Shown piece by piece: positions 25,301 to 30,100 of a DNA stretch of 64,000 nucleotides. The position numbers were made by a program, and so were the translations under genes. The notes under the pieces were generated by a model. It saw nothing but the letters and a program-made list of their open reading frames with translations. It was not told the origin of the DNA and ran no database searches. Within the stretch, counting starts at the first letter, position 1. The number at the start of each line of letters is the position of its first letter. The DNA is from Rhabdornis inornatus (taxonomy: Eukaryota; Chordata; Aves; Passeriformes; Rhabdornithidae), in NCBI GenBank assembly GCA_013397075.1, contig VWZS01003779.1, positions 775,187-839,186 on the forward strand, given 5' to 3'.

Positions 25301-28300
25301 TAACACACTTCTACCAAAACTACACAGCAGTGATCCCAACTCCACCACTCAAATTTGGCCTTCTCCAAGGCCTCAAGCCAAAAGCAGTGTTCTTTTGAGG
25401 GTCAGTGCCAGAAAGCAGAGAAAGTTCTAAACTCCCAGGCTTCTTCTGGGTTCCAACATATGTTAAGTCTTTGAAAGGGTTCATTAAAAAAATAACCCAG
25501 CTAAACATCACCAAGCATAATGAGACCTAAAATTAACAAAGTGATTTCATCTTCATATTCTGCAAGTTTTTTCATATAGATCTTTGAAAGTGCTTAGATC
25601 TAATTTCAAGGACATTCTAAACCACTTAAAGTTTTGTTGAAATCAAGAAAAATCAGAGAACAGGAAGGATTCTTTTTAACGCTGAAAATAAGCAGAGTTC
25701 TTCAAGAAGTTTCTCTTTAAGGCATTAAAGATAATAAAGACTTTAATTTTAGTCACTGTAATTGAATTTTACCTCTTATTCACATTTTCCAGAACTGCCC
25801 TACATGTTGTAACAGACACATTGTCTCTTCCTCCACCCTCATTAAGGAAATTACAAGGTACTTAAGTTGGAATATTTCAATGTACAAATCATTCTTTAAA
25901 ACAAATCCAAATCCTACCAAAATCCAAAACATACGTGATGTGCAAGTTACACTTTTGTTATCAGCTTTTAATACTGACATTCGAGAAAGAGACTGAACTT
26001 CCAGCCTCTATTTGACAAACACAGTATCTAAAATAATCATTAAAAATTCATAAAACCCTGAAAAACATGTTACTGTGATCAGAAAAGTACAGCTCCTAAA
26101 AGAGATGATGAGGATGTAAACACAGACCTTGAACAGACTGTTAAATTTCACTGACTGGCTGACTTGGTGTGAATTTGCTTGATCAGCACAGGATTTGAGC
26201 CTCGTGTTTATGAACACTCTGAACTCAATTCATTCAGCAATTTAGCAAACATCCACACTGAAAGGTAACACTGCTTCTTGGGTGTGCCCCTCATTTCACC
26301 TATAGTGTGATAGAATATGAAATCCTGATATAAATACAAAATTTCATTTGCCATTAGTCAGGTCCAGTTTCTGAAGATCCAGAAGAGCTTTAAATTGGTT
26401 TCCAAGGGGAACCACATGTTCCATTTTCACCTGTTATCAAAGGCAGAAGGGCTGGCTGAACCAGTCCAGTTTGATCTGGGCCAACCAGAGAAGAACAAAA
26501 AGTTTGACTGTGTGAGGCAAGGTGTCAACATGAACACATGAACAAAGTAATAATCAACATCACCAATCATTTACAAAGGAGACAAGAACAGAGCCTAGAG
26601 GTAACAACTCAAGGTGAAAAAGTAGAGGGAGAATGGTTAAGACAAAGCAATATGTAGTTGCTATGGTAAAATCTGTACCTTCTACTTTAAATGATATAGG
26701 ATCCAAATTCACAATCAGAATTATTCTTAAAGGCCTGGAAAAAAATAGGGGCTGCTGTCATTTACCTTGAAAAGGGTTTACTTTTTTTGCTGTTGCCCAG
26801 AATGGTTGTCCCTGCTGGTCCCAGCTTGGCACTTTCCCGTAACCAGTTGGCAGGAGGCAGCTTCAGGTCAGTTTTCTCCTGCAGACGGGCAAAGGCTGCT
26901 TGAGGAGGGGCTGAGGAGTATTTCACCACAGCACTGCTCTTCACCTCATTGCCTCCAAGGAACAGCACCGACCCCTGGTTTCCAGAGAGAAATTAGCCTT
27001 CTATTTAAGTGTTGGCAATTAAAACTATCAGGCTTGCTCTGTGATAAGTTATTTTTAACGCTAAGTGACCAAAATCCAGTCCTACATTCACCTACCCTTC
27101 CCCAGCACACAGTTTTCCAGTTATCCCAATTCCACCTTCTGTCAAGCATAAGCTTCACTTTAGGAATTATCACTGAATCACTTAGGTTGGAAGAGACCCC
27201 CAAGATTATCAAATCCAATCTGTGATGGATCACCACACTGTCACCCAGACCAGAGCACTGAGCAACACATCCAGTCTTTCCTTAGACACCTCCAGGGATG
27301 GGGGACTCCACCACTGCCTCAGACAGCCCATCCCAATGCTTGACAACCATTTCCATGAAGGAATTTTCCCAATATCCACCCTGAGGCCGTTCCCTCTCCT
27401 CCTGTCCCTACTCCCTGGGAGCAGAGCCCGACGCCCCCGGCTGTCCTCTCCTGTCAGGGAGTTGTGCAGAGCCACAGGGTCCCCCCTGAGCCCCCTTTTC
27501 TCCAGGCTGAGCCCCCTTCCAGCTCCCTCAGGAATTCTCCAGCCCCTTCCCAGCTCCATTCCCTTCCCTGGACACCCTCCAGCCCCTCCAGGTCTTTCTT
27601 GATGTAACAGCCCCAGAACCAATCCCAGAATTTGAGGCTGGACCTCAGCAGCGTCCAGCACAAGGGGACAACCACTGCCCTGGTCCTGTGGCCACACTGT
27701 GGCTGATCCAAGCAGGTGACAGTGGCCTTCTTGCCCACCTGGGCACACTGAGGTATGAGAATGAAGTGCCAGCAAGGTCAGCTGCCCACACAACACAAAA
27801 TCACTCAGAAAGGCTAAAACGAACTCGTGACTCCCACTGAAGTTTGTGAAAGTACGTGTTTATTAACAGCAAGTGTTCACTAACACCAGCATTACCACCA
27901 ACACCAACATTAAAGCTAAACACGCTTCTGCCTTAACGAATAATAATAAATTAAATAAGCCTCGTGTCCGCCTATTTCTTTTCAAACACAGCAAAACACG
28001 CAGCTGTCACCCGTGCGCGAGGAGCTTTGAACGAACACATGTCGAGGGAAAAACAGCTCCACAGGACACCACTTACGTAAATGCGATGCACTTAGGCATA
28101 ACAACAGCAACACTGCTCGCAATTAACGCTTAATCATAATTAGCGTGTTCCCTACCGCACTCCGGCCCTGACAAACCGGAAGGAAGATCAAAAACACCGC
28201 TTCAATTAAAACACCACTGGGGGCTGTGTCTGTAGCTGAGGGCTCGACCCCCCGTCAGCCCCGCTACCTCACCTACCACGGCCCCCCCTCAGCGCCGCTC

Positions 28301-28368
28301 ACCTGCTTGGGCTCCTCGGCGTCTCCCCTGAGCGGGGCAGCGGCGCCCGCGCCGCAGGGCTCCTCCAT
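7217..28368 (-). CDS. EDRF1: Erythroid differentiation-related factor 1, complete gene, 25 coding exons
   Basis: EDRF1 is a nuclear factor linked in mammals to erythroid differentiation and globin expression. The biochemical mechanism is not settled. Reading from 28368 down to 7217, 25 exons join in frame to 3,687 nt, giving 1,228 residues plus a stop, against about 1,238 in human. Identity to the human protein is very high in the middle, for example NWLRESAKLGPAGTTILGNS, NVLTGIDYWLDNLICNVPEL and DIQLMLAQNANNRAA. An acidic run SYSEEEEEMPDSDENGSYS falls in exon 13. The C-terminal half is helical and resembles TPR repeats (YGRALRYIKLALQ, ALYYNKAIDYYLKALRSLG). The start codon has a strong context (ACCATGG) and sits in a CpG island. 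One intron uses a GC donor. No disruption is visible. It is convergent with UROS and divergent from TEX36. Confidence 0.97.
7386..9117 (-). other. EDRF1: EDRF1 intron 24, 1.7 kb
   Basis: Ordinary intronic sequence with GTAAGT and TTTGCAG ends. I see no repeat family or further exon in it. Confidence 0.75.
9118..9281 (-). CDS. EDRF1: EDRF1 coding exon 24
   Basis: Residues 1119-1173, with NKEEVLKLLGIFESRMSFLL and LQSIKLLTSSKKK. A run of eight A encodes the Lys residues near the donor. The end at GG|GTAAGT is fixed by phase with the last exon. Confidence 0.94.
9282..9848 (-). other. EDRF1: EDRF1 intron 23, 567 bp
   Basis: The intron is bounded by a GTAAAG donor and a CTGTAG acceptor. I see no repeat or coding signal in it. 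Confidence 0.75.
9849..9964 (-). CDS. EDRF1: EDRF1 coding exon 23
   Basis: Residues 1080-1118, SQNSSAGKLKTLSGALDIMT then AFQLIRKELVAETEQ. Acceptor TTTTTAG, donor CAG|GTAAAG. Confidence 0.95.
10237..10390 (-). CDS. EDRF1: EDRF1 coding exon 22
   Basis: Residues 1029-1080, VGDEHLRKQHRVLADLHYGK and LFQLLKDAPCEFLRVQLERV. Acceptor GGTGCAG. The donor is CCA|GTAAGT and splits a Ser codon. Confidence 0.96.
10603..10752 (-). CDS. EDRF1: EDRF1 coding exon 21
   Basis: Residues 979-1028, IEKEVSEAMMKSLKYCDVDT and YRAATIHHRLASMYHSCLRN. Acceptor CTGTAG, donor CAG|GTATTG. Confidence 0.96.
10805..11087 (+). mobile_element. CR1 LINE 3'-end fragment in EDRF1 intron 20
   Basis: In forward orientation the sequence has the typical order GGTGAGGCCCTGGCACAGGG, then GAGCAGCTGTGGCTGCCCCT, then TTGGAGCAGCCTGGGACAGT. 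It ends near CCAACTTAAACCATTGTATG. It fills most of the 421-bp intron and is antisense to the host gene. Confidence 0.9.
11174..11332 (-). CDS. EDRF1: EDRF1 coding exon 20
   Basis: Residues 926-978, AIDYYLKALRSLGKRDVHPA then VNWELSTTYFTMATLQQDYA. Phase 0 at both ends, acceptor TTTGTAG, donor CAG|GTAACA. Confidence 0.96.
11525..11748 (-). CDS. EDRF1: EDRF1 coding exon 19
   Basis: Residues 851-925, EQQLWKKSFSCFEEGIQNFE, DATNAALLLCNTGRLMRICA and REFSPEEALYYNK. TPR-like helices. Acceptor CACCCTAG, donor AAG|GTAACA. Confidence 0.96.
11749..12831 (-). other. EDRF1: EDRF1 intron 18, GC-AG, 1.1 kb
   Basis: The donor reads GCAAGT and the acceptor CACCCTAG. The body is A/T-rich and unremarkable. See the finding on the GC donor. 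Confidence 0.85.
12832..13050 (-). CDS. EDRF1: EDRF1 coding exon 18 (GC donor)
   Basis: Residues 778-851, FAWATDLSTDLEYQLSVSCK and VLKRMGNIRNEIGVFYMNQA. The phase fixes the exon end at GTGG, directly before GCAAGT, so the following intron is GC-AG. No GT at this position keeps the frame. Confidence 0.93.
13399..13599 (-). CDS. EDRF1: EDRF1 coding exon 17
   Basis: Residues 711-778, TYCCLCGSMLPEVLVFLCQC, then DIQLMLAQNANNRAA and TKEDQEILHSLHRES. Acceptor TCACCAG, donor AAG|GTATGA. Confidence 0.95.
13600..14637 (-). other. EDRF1: EDRF1 intron 16, 1.0 kb
   Basis: The acceptor side carries an A-rich stretch on the plus strand at about 13608-13631, which acts as the T-rich tract of the acceptor. 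I see nothing else. Confidence 0.7.
14638..14826 (-). CDS. EDRF1: EDRF1 coding exon 16
   Basis: Residues 648-711, SGMIPGSWQYKMKLQLILKS and LQKYGRALRYIKLALQCH. Amphipathic helices of TPR type start here. Acceptor TTACAG, donor ATG|GTGAGT. Confidence 0.96.
14827..16632 (-). other. EDRF1: EDRF1 intron 15, 1.8 kb
   Basis: No exon of the family fits here, and I recognise no repeat family. Confidence 0.7.
16633..16783 (-). CDS. EDRF1: EDRF1 coding exon 15
   Basis: Residues 598-648, with DLPAADPSTPIPLKYEDEST and LEKQMALFLDK. Acceptor TTTGCAG. The donor is AAA|GTAAGT, splitting a Met codon. Confidence 0.96.
16899..16970 (-). CDS. EDRF1: EDRF1 coding exon 14
   Basis: Residues 574-597, PSCAFPVCHGTEERCRLVLN then HVLE. 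It is 72 nt, phase 0, with an ACTGAAG acceptor and a GAG|GTGAGT donor. It is GC-rich compared with its neighbours. Confidence 0.95.
17281..17541 (-). CDS. EDRF1: EDRF1 coding exon 13 (acidic tract)
   Basis: Residues 487-573, the longest exon (261 nt). IIASANYMLSELFQLDEPKK is followed by a Ser/Glu/Asp-rich stretch with SYSEEEEEMPDSDENGSYS, then AVAIIKSVGELSVPEKYKSV. The acidic tract is probably disordered. Phase 0 at both ends, donor CGT|GTAAGT. Confidence 0.96.
17990..18190 (-). mobile_element. Old CR1 LINE fragment in EDRF1 intron 12
   Basis: The plus strand reads GGCAGGTTGCTCAGAACTGT, TCCAGTTGGGATTTGAATAT and AAAGGATGGAGACTACAACT, a diverged antisense CR1 of an older type. The edges are approximate. 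The rest of the intron (17542-18451) is plain. Confidence 0.75.
18452..18563 (-). CDS. EDRF1: EDRF1 coding exon 12
   Basis: Residues 449-486, VACNMMLKKNQNKKHYGTIR and TLLLNCLKLLDNGRHPQ. Acceptor CTCTTAG, donor CAA|GTAAGA. Confidence 0.95.
18865..18973 (-). CDS. EDRF1: EDRF1 coding exon 11
   Basis: Residues 413-449, SGSDIVKLYDLTTLCEETED and KYQNPFTMPVAILLY. Acceptor TTTTCAG, donor AA|GTGAGT. Confidence 0.95.
19048..19195 (-). CDS. EDRF1: EDRF1 coding exon 10
   Basis: Residues 364-413, KYEMIKTEDIPNLENSNFST then KDIAQNILSFLKSNCTKEGH and TYWLFK. Acceptor TTTGCAG, donor AAG|GTAAGA. The next intron is only 74 bp. Confidence 0.96.
19196..19880 (-). other. EDRF1: EDRF1 intron 9, 685 bp
   Basis: AT-rich intron with GTAAGT and TTTGCAG ends. 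No repeat or coding signal is recognised. Confidence 0.75.
19881..19992 (-). CDS. EDRF1: EDRF1 coding exon 9
   Basis: Residues 326-363, DNNKPINVLTGIDYWLDNLI and CNVPELVMCFHVNGIVQ. Acceptor TTTTAG, donor CAG|GTAAGT. Confidence 0.96.
19993..20670 (-). other. EDRF1: EDRF1 intron 8, 678 bp
   Basis: Plain AT-rich intron with GTGAGC and TTTTAG ends. Nothing else is recognised in it. Confidence 0.75.
20671..20792 (-). CDS. EDRF1: EDRF1 coding exon 8
   Basis: Residues 286-326, GLKNDFVRNILWTFEDIHML followed by VGSNMPIFGGGRYPAVSLRL. Essentially identical to human. The donor is AG|GTGAGC. Confidence 0.96.
21060..21161 (-). CDS. EDRF1: EDRF1 coding exon 7
   Basis: Residues 252-285, including LEPSYLVGHVASAPREQNLT and LFNDGENSQ. 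Acceptor TCCACAG, donor CAG|GTATGC, phase 0 at both ends. Confidence 0.95.
21162..22395 (-). other. EDRF1: EDRF1 intron 6, 1.2 kb
   Basis: Bounded by a GTTGGT donor and a TCCACAG acceptor. It is AT-rich with no recognisable repeat. Confidence 0.7.
22396..22555 (-). CDS. EDRF1: EDRF1 coding exon 6
   Basis: Residues 198-251. INGDGAAQPVPSTSKQHQEG leads into a variable acidic linker and then ASWPAPFEMPSS. This is one of the least conserved parts of the protein and is probably disordered. Acceptor TTGTTAG, donor CAG|GTTGGT. Confidence 0.92.
22898..23022 (-). CDS. EDRF1: EDRF1 coding exon 5
   Basis: Residues 157-198, TGDWTWLKEFYQRLIDQKWQ followed by RKKKSKEHWYQKAILSKF. It has a GCCTAG acceptor and an AG|GTAACC donor. 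Confidence 0.95.
23023..24738 (-). other. EDRF1: EDRF1 introns 4 and 3 (around exon 4)
   Basis: Intron 4 is 23023-23458 and intron 3 is 23585-24738. A pyrimidine-rich stretch at about 23720-23760 is the only compositional feature. No further exon or repeat is recognised. Confidence 0.7.
23459..23584 (-). CDS. EDRF1: EDRF1 coding exon 4
   Basis: Residues 115-156, with KIPYSKSHVSMAVHRIGRTL and LLDELDIQELFMRSSQ. The acceptor is TGCAAG and the donor CAG|GTGAAC. It is phase 0 at both ends. Confidence 0.96.
24739..24805 (-). CDS. EDRF1: EDRF1 coding exon 3
   Basis: Residues 92-114, SFGMAYDFIDSVGNDVDVVS then DSE. Flanked by an AAATAG acceptor and an AG|GTATGG donor. Confidence 0.95.
24806..26765 (-). 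other. EDRF1: EDRF1 intron 2, 2.0 kb
   Basis: The longest intron of the gene, AT-rich, without a repeat family or coding signal that I recognise. Confidence 0.7.
26766..26974 (-). CDS. EDRF1: EDRF1 coding exon 2
   Basis: Residues 23-92. It encodes LFLGGNEVKSSAVVKYSSAP and NWLRESAKLGPAGTTILGNS, nearly identical to human. It has an AACCAG acceptor and a CAAG|GTAAAT donor, and ends with two bases of a Ser codon. Confidence 0.96.
27166..27753 (-). mobile_element. CR1 LINE fragment, about 590 bp, in EDRF1 intron 1
   Basis: The plus strand starts TCACTGAATCACTTAGGTTG and GAAGAGACCCCCAAGATTAT, runs through CTTAGACACCTCCAGGGATG and ends near TTCTTGCCCACCTGGGCACA. This order is the reverse complement of a CR1 3' UTR and the end of its second ORF. 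It is the longest single CR1 copy seen outside the minisatellite locus. Confidence 0.9.
28173..28182 (+). promoter_or_regulatory. ETS-type site (AACCGGAAG) in EDRF1 intron 1
   Basis: ACCGGAAG is a full ETS/GABPA core about 190 bp inside the gene from the start codon. One short motif is weak evidence, but its place beside a CpG-island promoter is typical. Confidence 0.4.
28303..28368 (-). CDS. EDRF1: EDRF1 coding exon 1
   Basis: Residues 1-22 (MEEPCGAGAAAPLRGDAEEP then KQ). The exon ends in phase 0 before a GTGAGC donor. The ATG lies in ACCATGG inside the CpG island. This N-terminus is poorly conserved, so the start rests on context, frame and the absence of a better in-frame ATG. Confidence 0.88.
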
Positions 28369-28455
28369 GGTCCGGGAATGGAGCGGGAATGGAGCCGGGA
28401 ACCGCCGGCGGGAGCGCAGCCGCTTCCCGGGGGCGTCCGGCCGGGAAGCGCCGCC

Positions 28456-28465
28456 TCTCGCGAGA
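28456..28465. promoter_or_regulatory. EDRF1: TCTCGCGAGA palindromic promoter element
   Basis: A perfect ten-base palindrome about 90 bp upstream of the EDRF1 ATG. The same element is known from vertebrate CpG-island promoters, where it is reported to be bound by BANP in a methylation-sensitive way. Here it is the best single candidate for a core activator site. Confidence 0.75.
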
Positions 28466-28500
28466 CTTTTCGAGAAGGCGCGGGAAGGGCGGGCTCTGAG

Positions 28501-28552
28501 GGCGGCGCCGTGAGGGGCGGGAGGCGATGGTGGCGGCGCCGTGAGGGGCGGG
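28501..28552. repeat. 21-bp direct repeat carrying GC boxes
   Basis: GGCGGCGCCGTGAGGGGCGG plus one more G occurs at 28501-28521 and again at 28532-28552, a period of 31 bp. Each copy ends in a GC box (GGGGCGGG) of the Sp/KLF type. It lies just upstream of the EDRF1 start region. Confidence 0.8.
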
Positions 28553-28631
28553 TGTGGCGCGCCCGCAGGGATCGCGGAGTGTTTGAGTTTGGAAACGTAC
28601 ACGGGCAATCTGTGATCGATCCCTAGCCTGT

Positions 28632-28860
28632 CAATTGCACCAAAGCACGGAGTGTCACGTGCAGTCGTTCCTTAAACACCTCCAGGGACGGGACTCCACT
28701 ACCACCCTGAGCAGCCCCTTCCAATTCTTGGCCACCCTTTCCATGAATAAATTTTCCCTATTCTCCAATGTAGGCCTCCCCTGGCACAGTTTGAGGCATT
28801 CACAGCTGAGCCAGAAGGTTCGCCCGAGCCTCCTTTTTTCCAGGTTTGTTTGGCTTTCCT
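28632..28860 (-). mobile_element. CR1 LINE fragment upstream of EDRF1
   Basis: The plus strand has CCTTAAACACCTCCAGGGAC, CTGAGCAGCCCCTTCCAATT and CCATGAATAAATTTTCCCTA, matching the middle of the intron-1 CR1 at 27166-27753. It is a separate copy of the same family, cut at both ends, in the 1.7-kb gap between EDRF1 and TEX36. Confidence 0.86.
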
Positions 28861-29145
28861 GGATAACTGGGACCTTAATGAAACAAGCGAGAACTTGGGG
28901 ATGGGGTACCTCAGCATGGGAGAGGATTGAAAACTGTAGCGTTCTGCCCTCTGCTTGTACACTGAGTTCTACAAAAGCTAAGCTGTGATGGCTTCAGAAA
29001 GCAAGTAATTCCTAAATAGTGCCTATGGGATTTTTAATATCTATTATTTTACTTACAAATGGTATTCCTCATTCTCTAAACCACAAGAGGCAGTACAGTT
29101 CATGACTGGTCAGAGAGCACAAATGCTGACTGCCTCTTAAATTAC

Positions 29146-29214
29146 ATCTATATCTATCTATAGCACATAGATCTTTATATACATATATACAAACATGCAT
29201 ATATATATATAGAT
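29146..29214. repeat. AT-rich simple repeat (TATC and TA units)
   Basis: Degenerate TATCTATCTA and TATATATATA runs directly abut the 3' end of the next CR1 copy. Length variation between individuals would be expected. Confidence 0.75.
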
Positions 29215-29450
29215 CATGGAATCACAGAATGGTTTGGGCTGGAAGGGACTTTAAAGATCACCCCTGCCATGGGCAGGGACACCTTCCACTATCCCAGATT
29301 GCTCCAAGCCCTGTCCAGCCTTTGGACACTTCCAAGGATCCAGGGGCAGCCACAGCTTCTCTGGGCACCCTGTGCCAGGGCCTCCCCACCCTCACAGGGA
29401 ACAATTTTTTCCTAATATCCAATCTAAACCTACTCTCTGTTAGTTTGAAG
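29215..29450 (-). mobile_element. CR1 LINE 3'-end fragment upstream of TEX36
   Basis: The plus strand begins CATGGAATCACAGAATGGTT and continues with GGGCTGGAAGGGACTTTAAA, CCTGCCATGGGCAGGGACAC and CAGGGCCTCCCCACCCTCAC. It ends near AATCTAAACCTACTCTCTGT. This is a good reverse-complement match to the avian CR1 3' end. Confidence 0.92.
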
Positions 29451-30049
29451 CCAAAAAGGACACAAGTGTCATCTTCTTTACAGTCTGTCAATGCCAAGGA
29501 AGCAAAGTCTTGGTTTGTGCTATACTGGCCAAGTGTGCTGCAGTTAAATTGTTGGGATGTTTCCAAGCCGGCGCTCAAACTCAAAAGGGAAAAAAACCAT
29601 AAAGACGCAGCCAGGTTTTCTGTAAATATTGGGCGTGTGTTCAATTAAGATGTGTGTATGTGGAAAGCCATTTTCAAAAGAGCAGGAAATTACATCTTAA
29701 AAATTCTATCTCTAGCGTCCTTTGGGTCTTCCTCAAAAACAGCTCTCCTTTCCGCACGCATTCCTGTTCAGGTTGTGAAGTGTCACTGAGGTGATTGTGC
29801 AGAACTGATTTGTATCCAGCATTCAATCCTCTGACGAGCCGTTGTTTCCCTCTTCCCTGCAGCAGCACACAAGCAGGACCCGGGTTGCCCAGCGTCCCTT
29901 TTGGTTGTGTGGATGTGGCTGAAACACCCGGGGAGGGCTCTGAGGTCACAGGGGAGGAGGGTTCCACACCCTGCCCGTTCTGGGCGCAGATCTCCAGGGA
30001 GCTGCGGTGGCCGCGGTAGAGCCTCCGGAGGCGGCAGTGACATCGGGCC

Positions 30050-30100
30050 ATGGCTGAGGACGGCTCTGGGCAGCCCGGCGACCGGCGCCCTGGCGACTGG
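30050..30100 (+). CDS. TEX36: TEX36 coding exon 1
   Basis: MAEDGSGQPGDRRPGDW, ending in phase 0 before GTGAGG. The Trp at the junction matches the conserved Trp of GRWFPHIG in human. The exon sits in a small GC-rich patch at about 29990-30120 that probably marks the promoter. Confidence 0.82.

Larger units (their letters stand above)
28240..28575. promoter_or_regulatory. EDRF1: CpG island and core promoter of EDRF1
   Basis: Over about 330 bp the base composition changes sharply to GC-rich with many CpG pairs, against CpG-poor surroundings. It covers EDRF1 exon 1 and the sequence upstream of its ATG. It has no TATA box and carries several GC boxes (GGGGCGGG), the usual pattern of a broadly used promoter. 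The start of transcription is not fixed by the sequence and probably lies at about 28380-28480. Confidence 0.85.

Noticed and set aside
27230..27796. A 188-residue open frame on the minus strand
   Set aside because: It lies in the antisense CR1 fragment of EDRF1 intron 1 and does not read as the CR1 reverse transcriptase.
28560..30049. A second gene driven by the EDRF1 CpG island in the plus direction
   Set aside because: No splice-bounded exon with family likeness lies before TEX36 exon 1, which has its own GC-rich patch 1.5 kb away.
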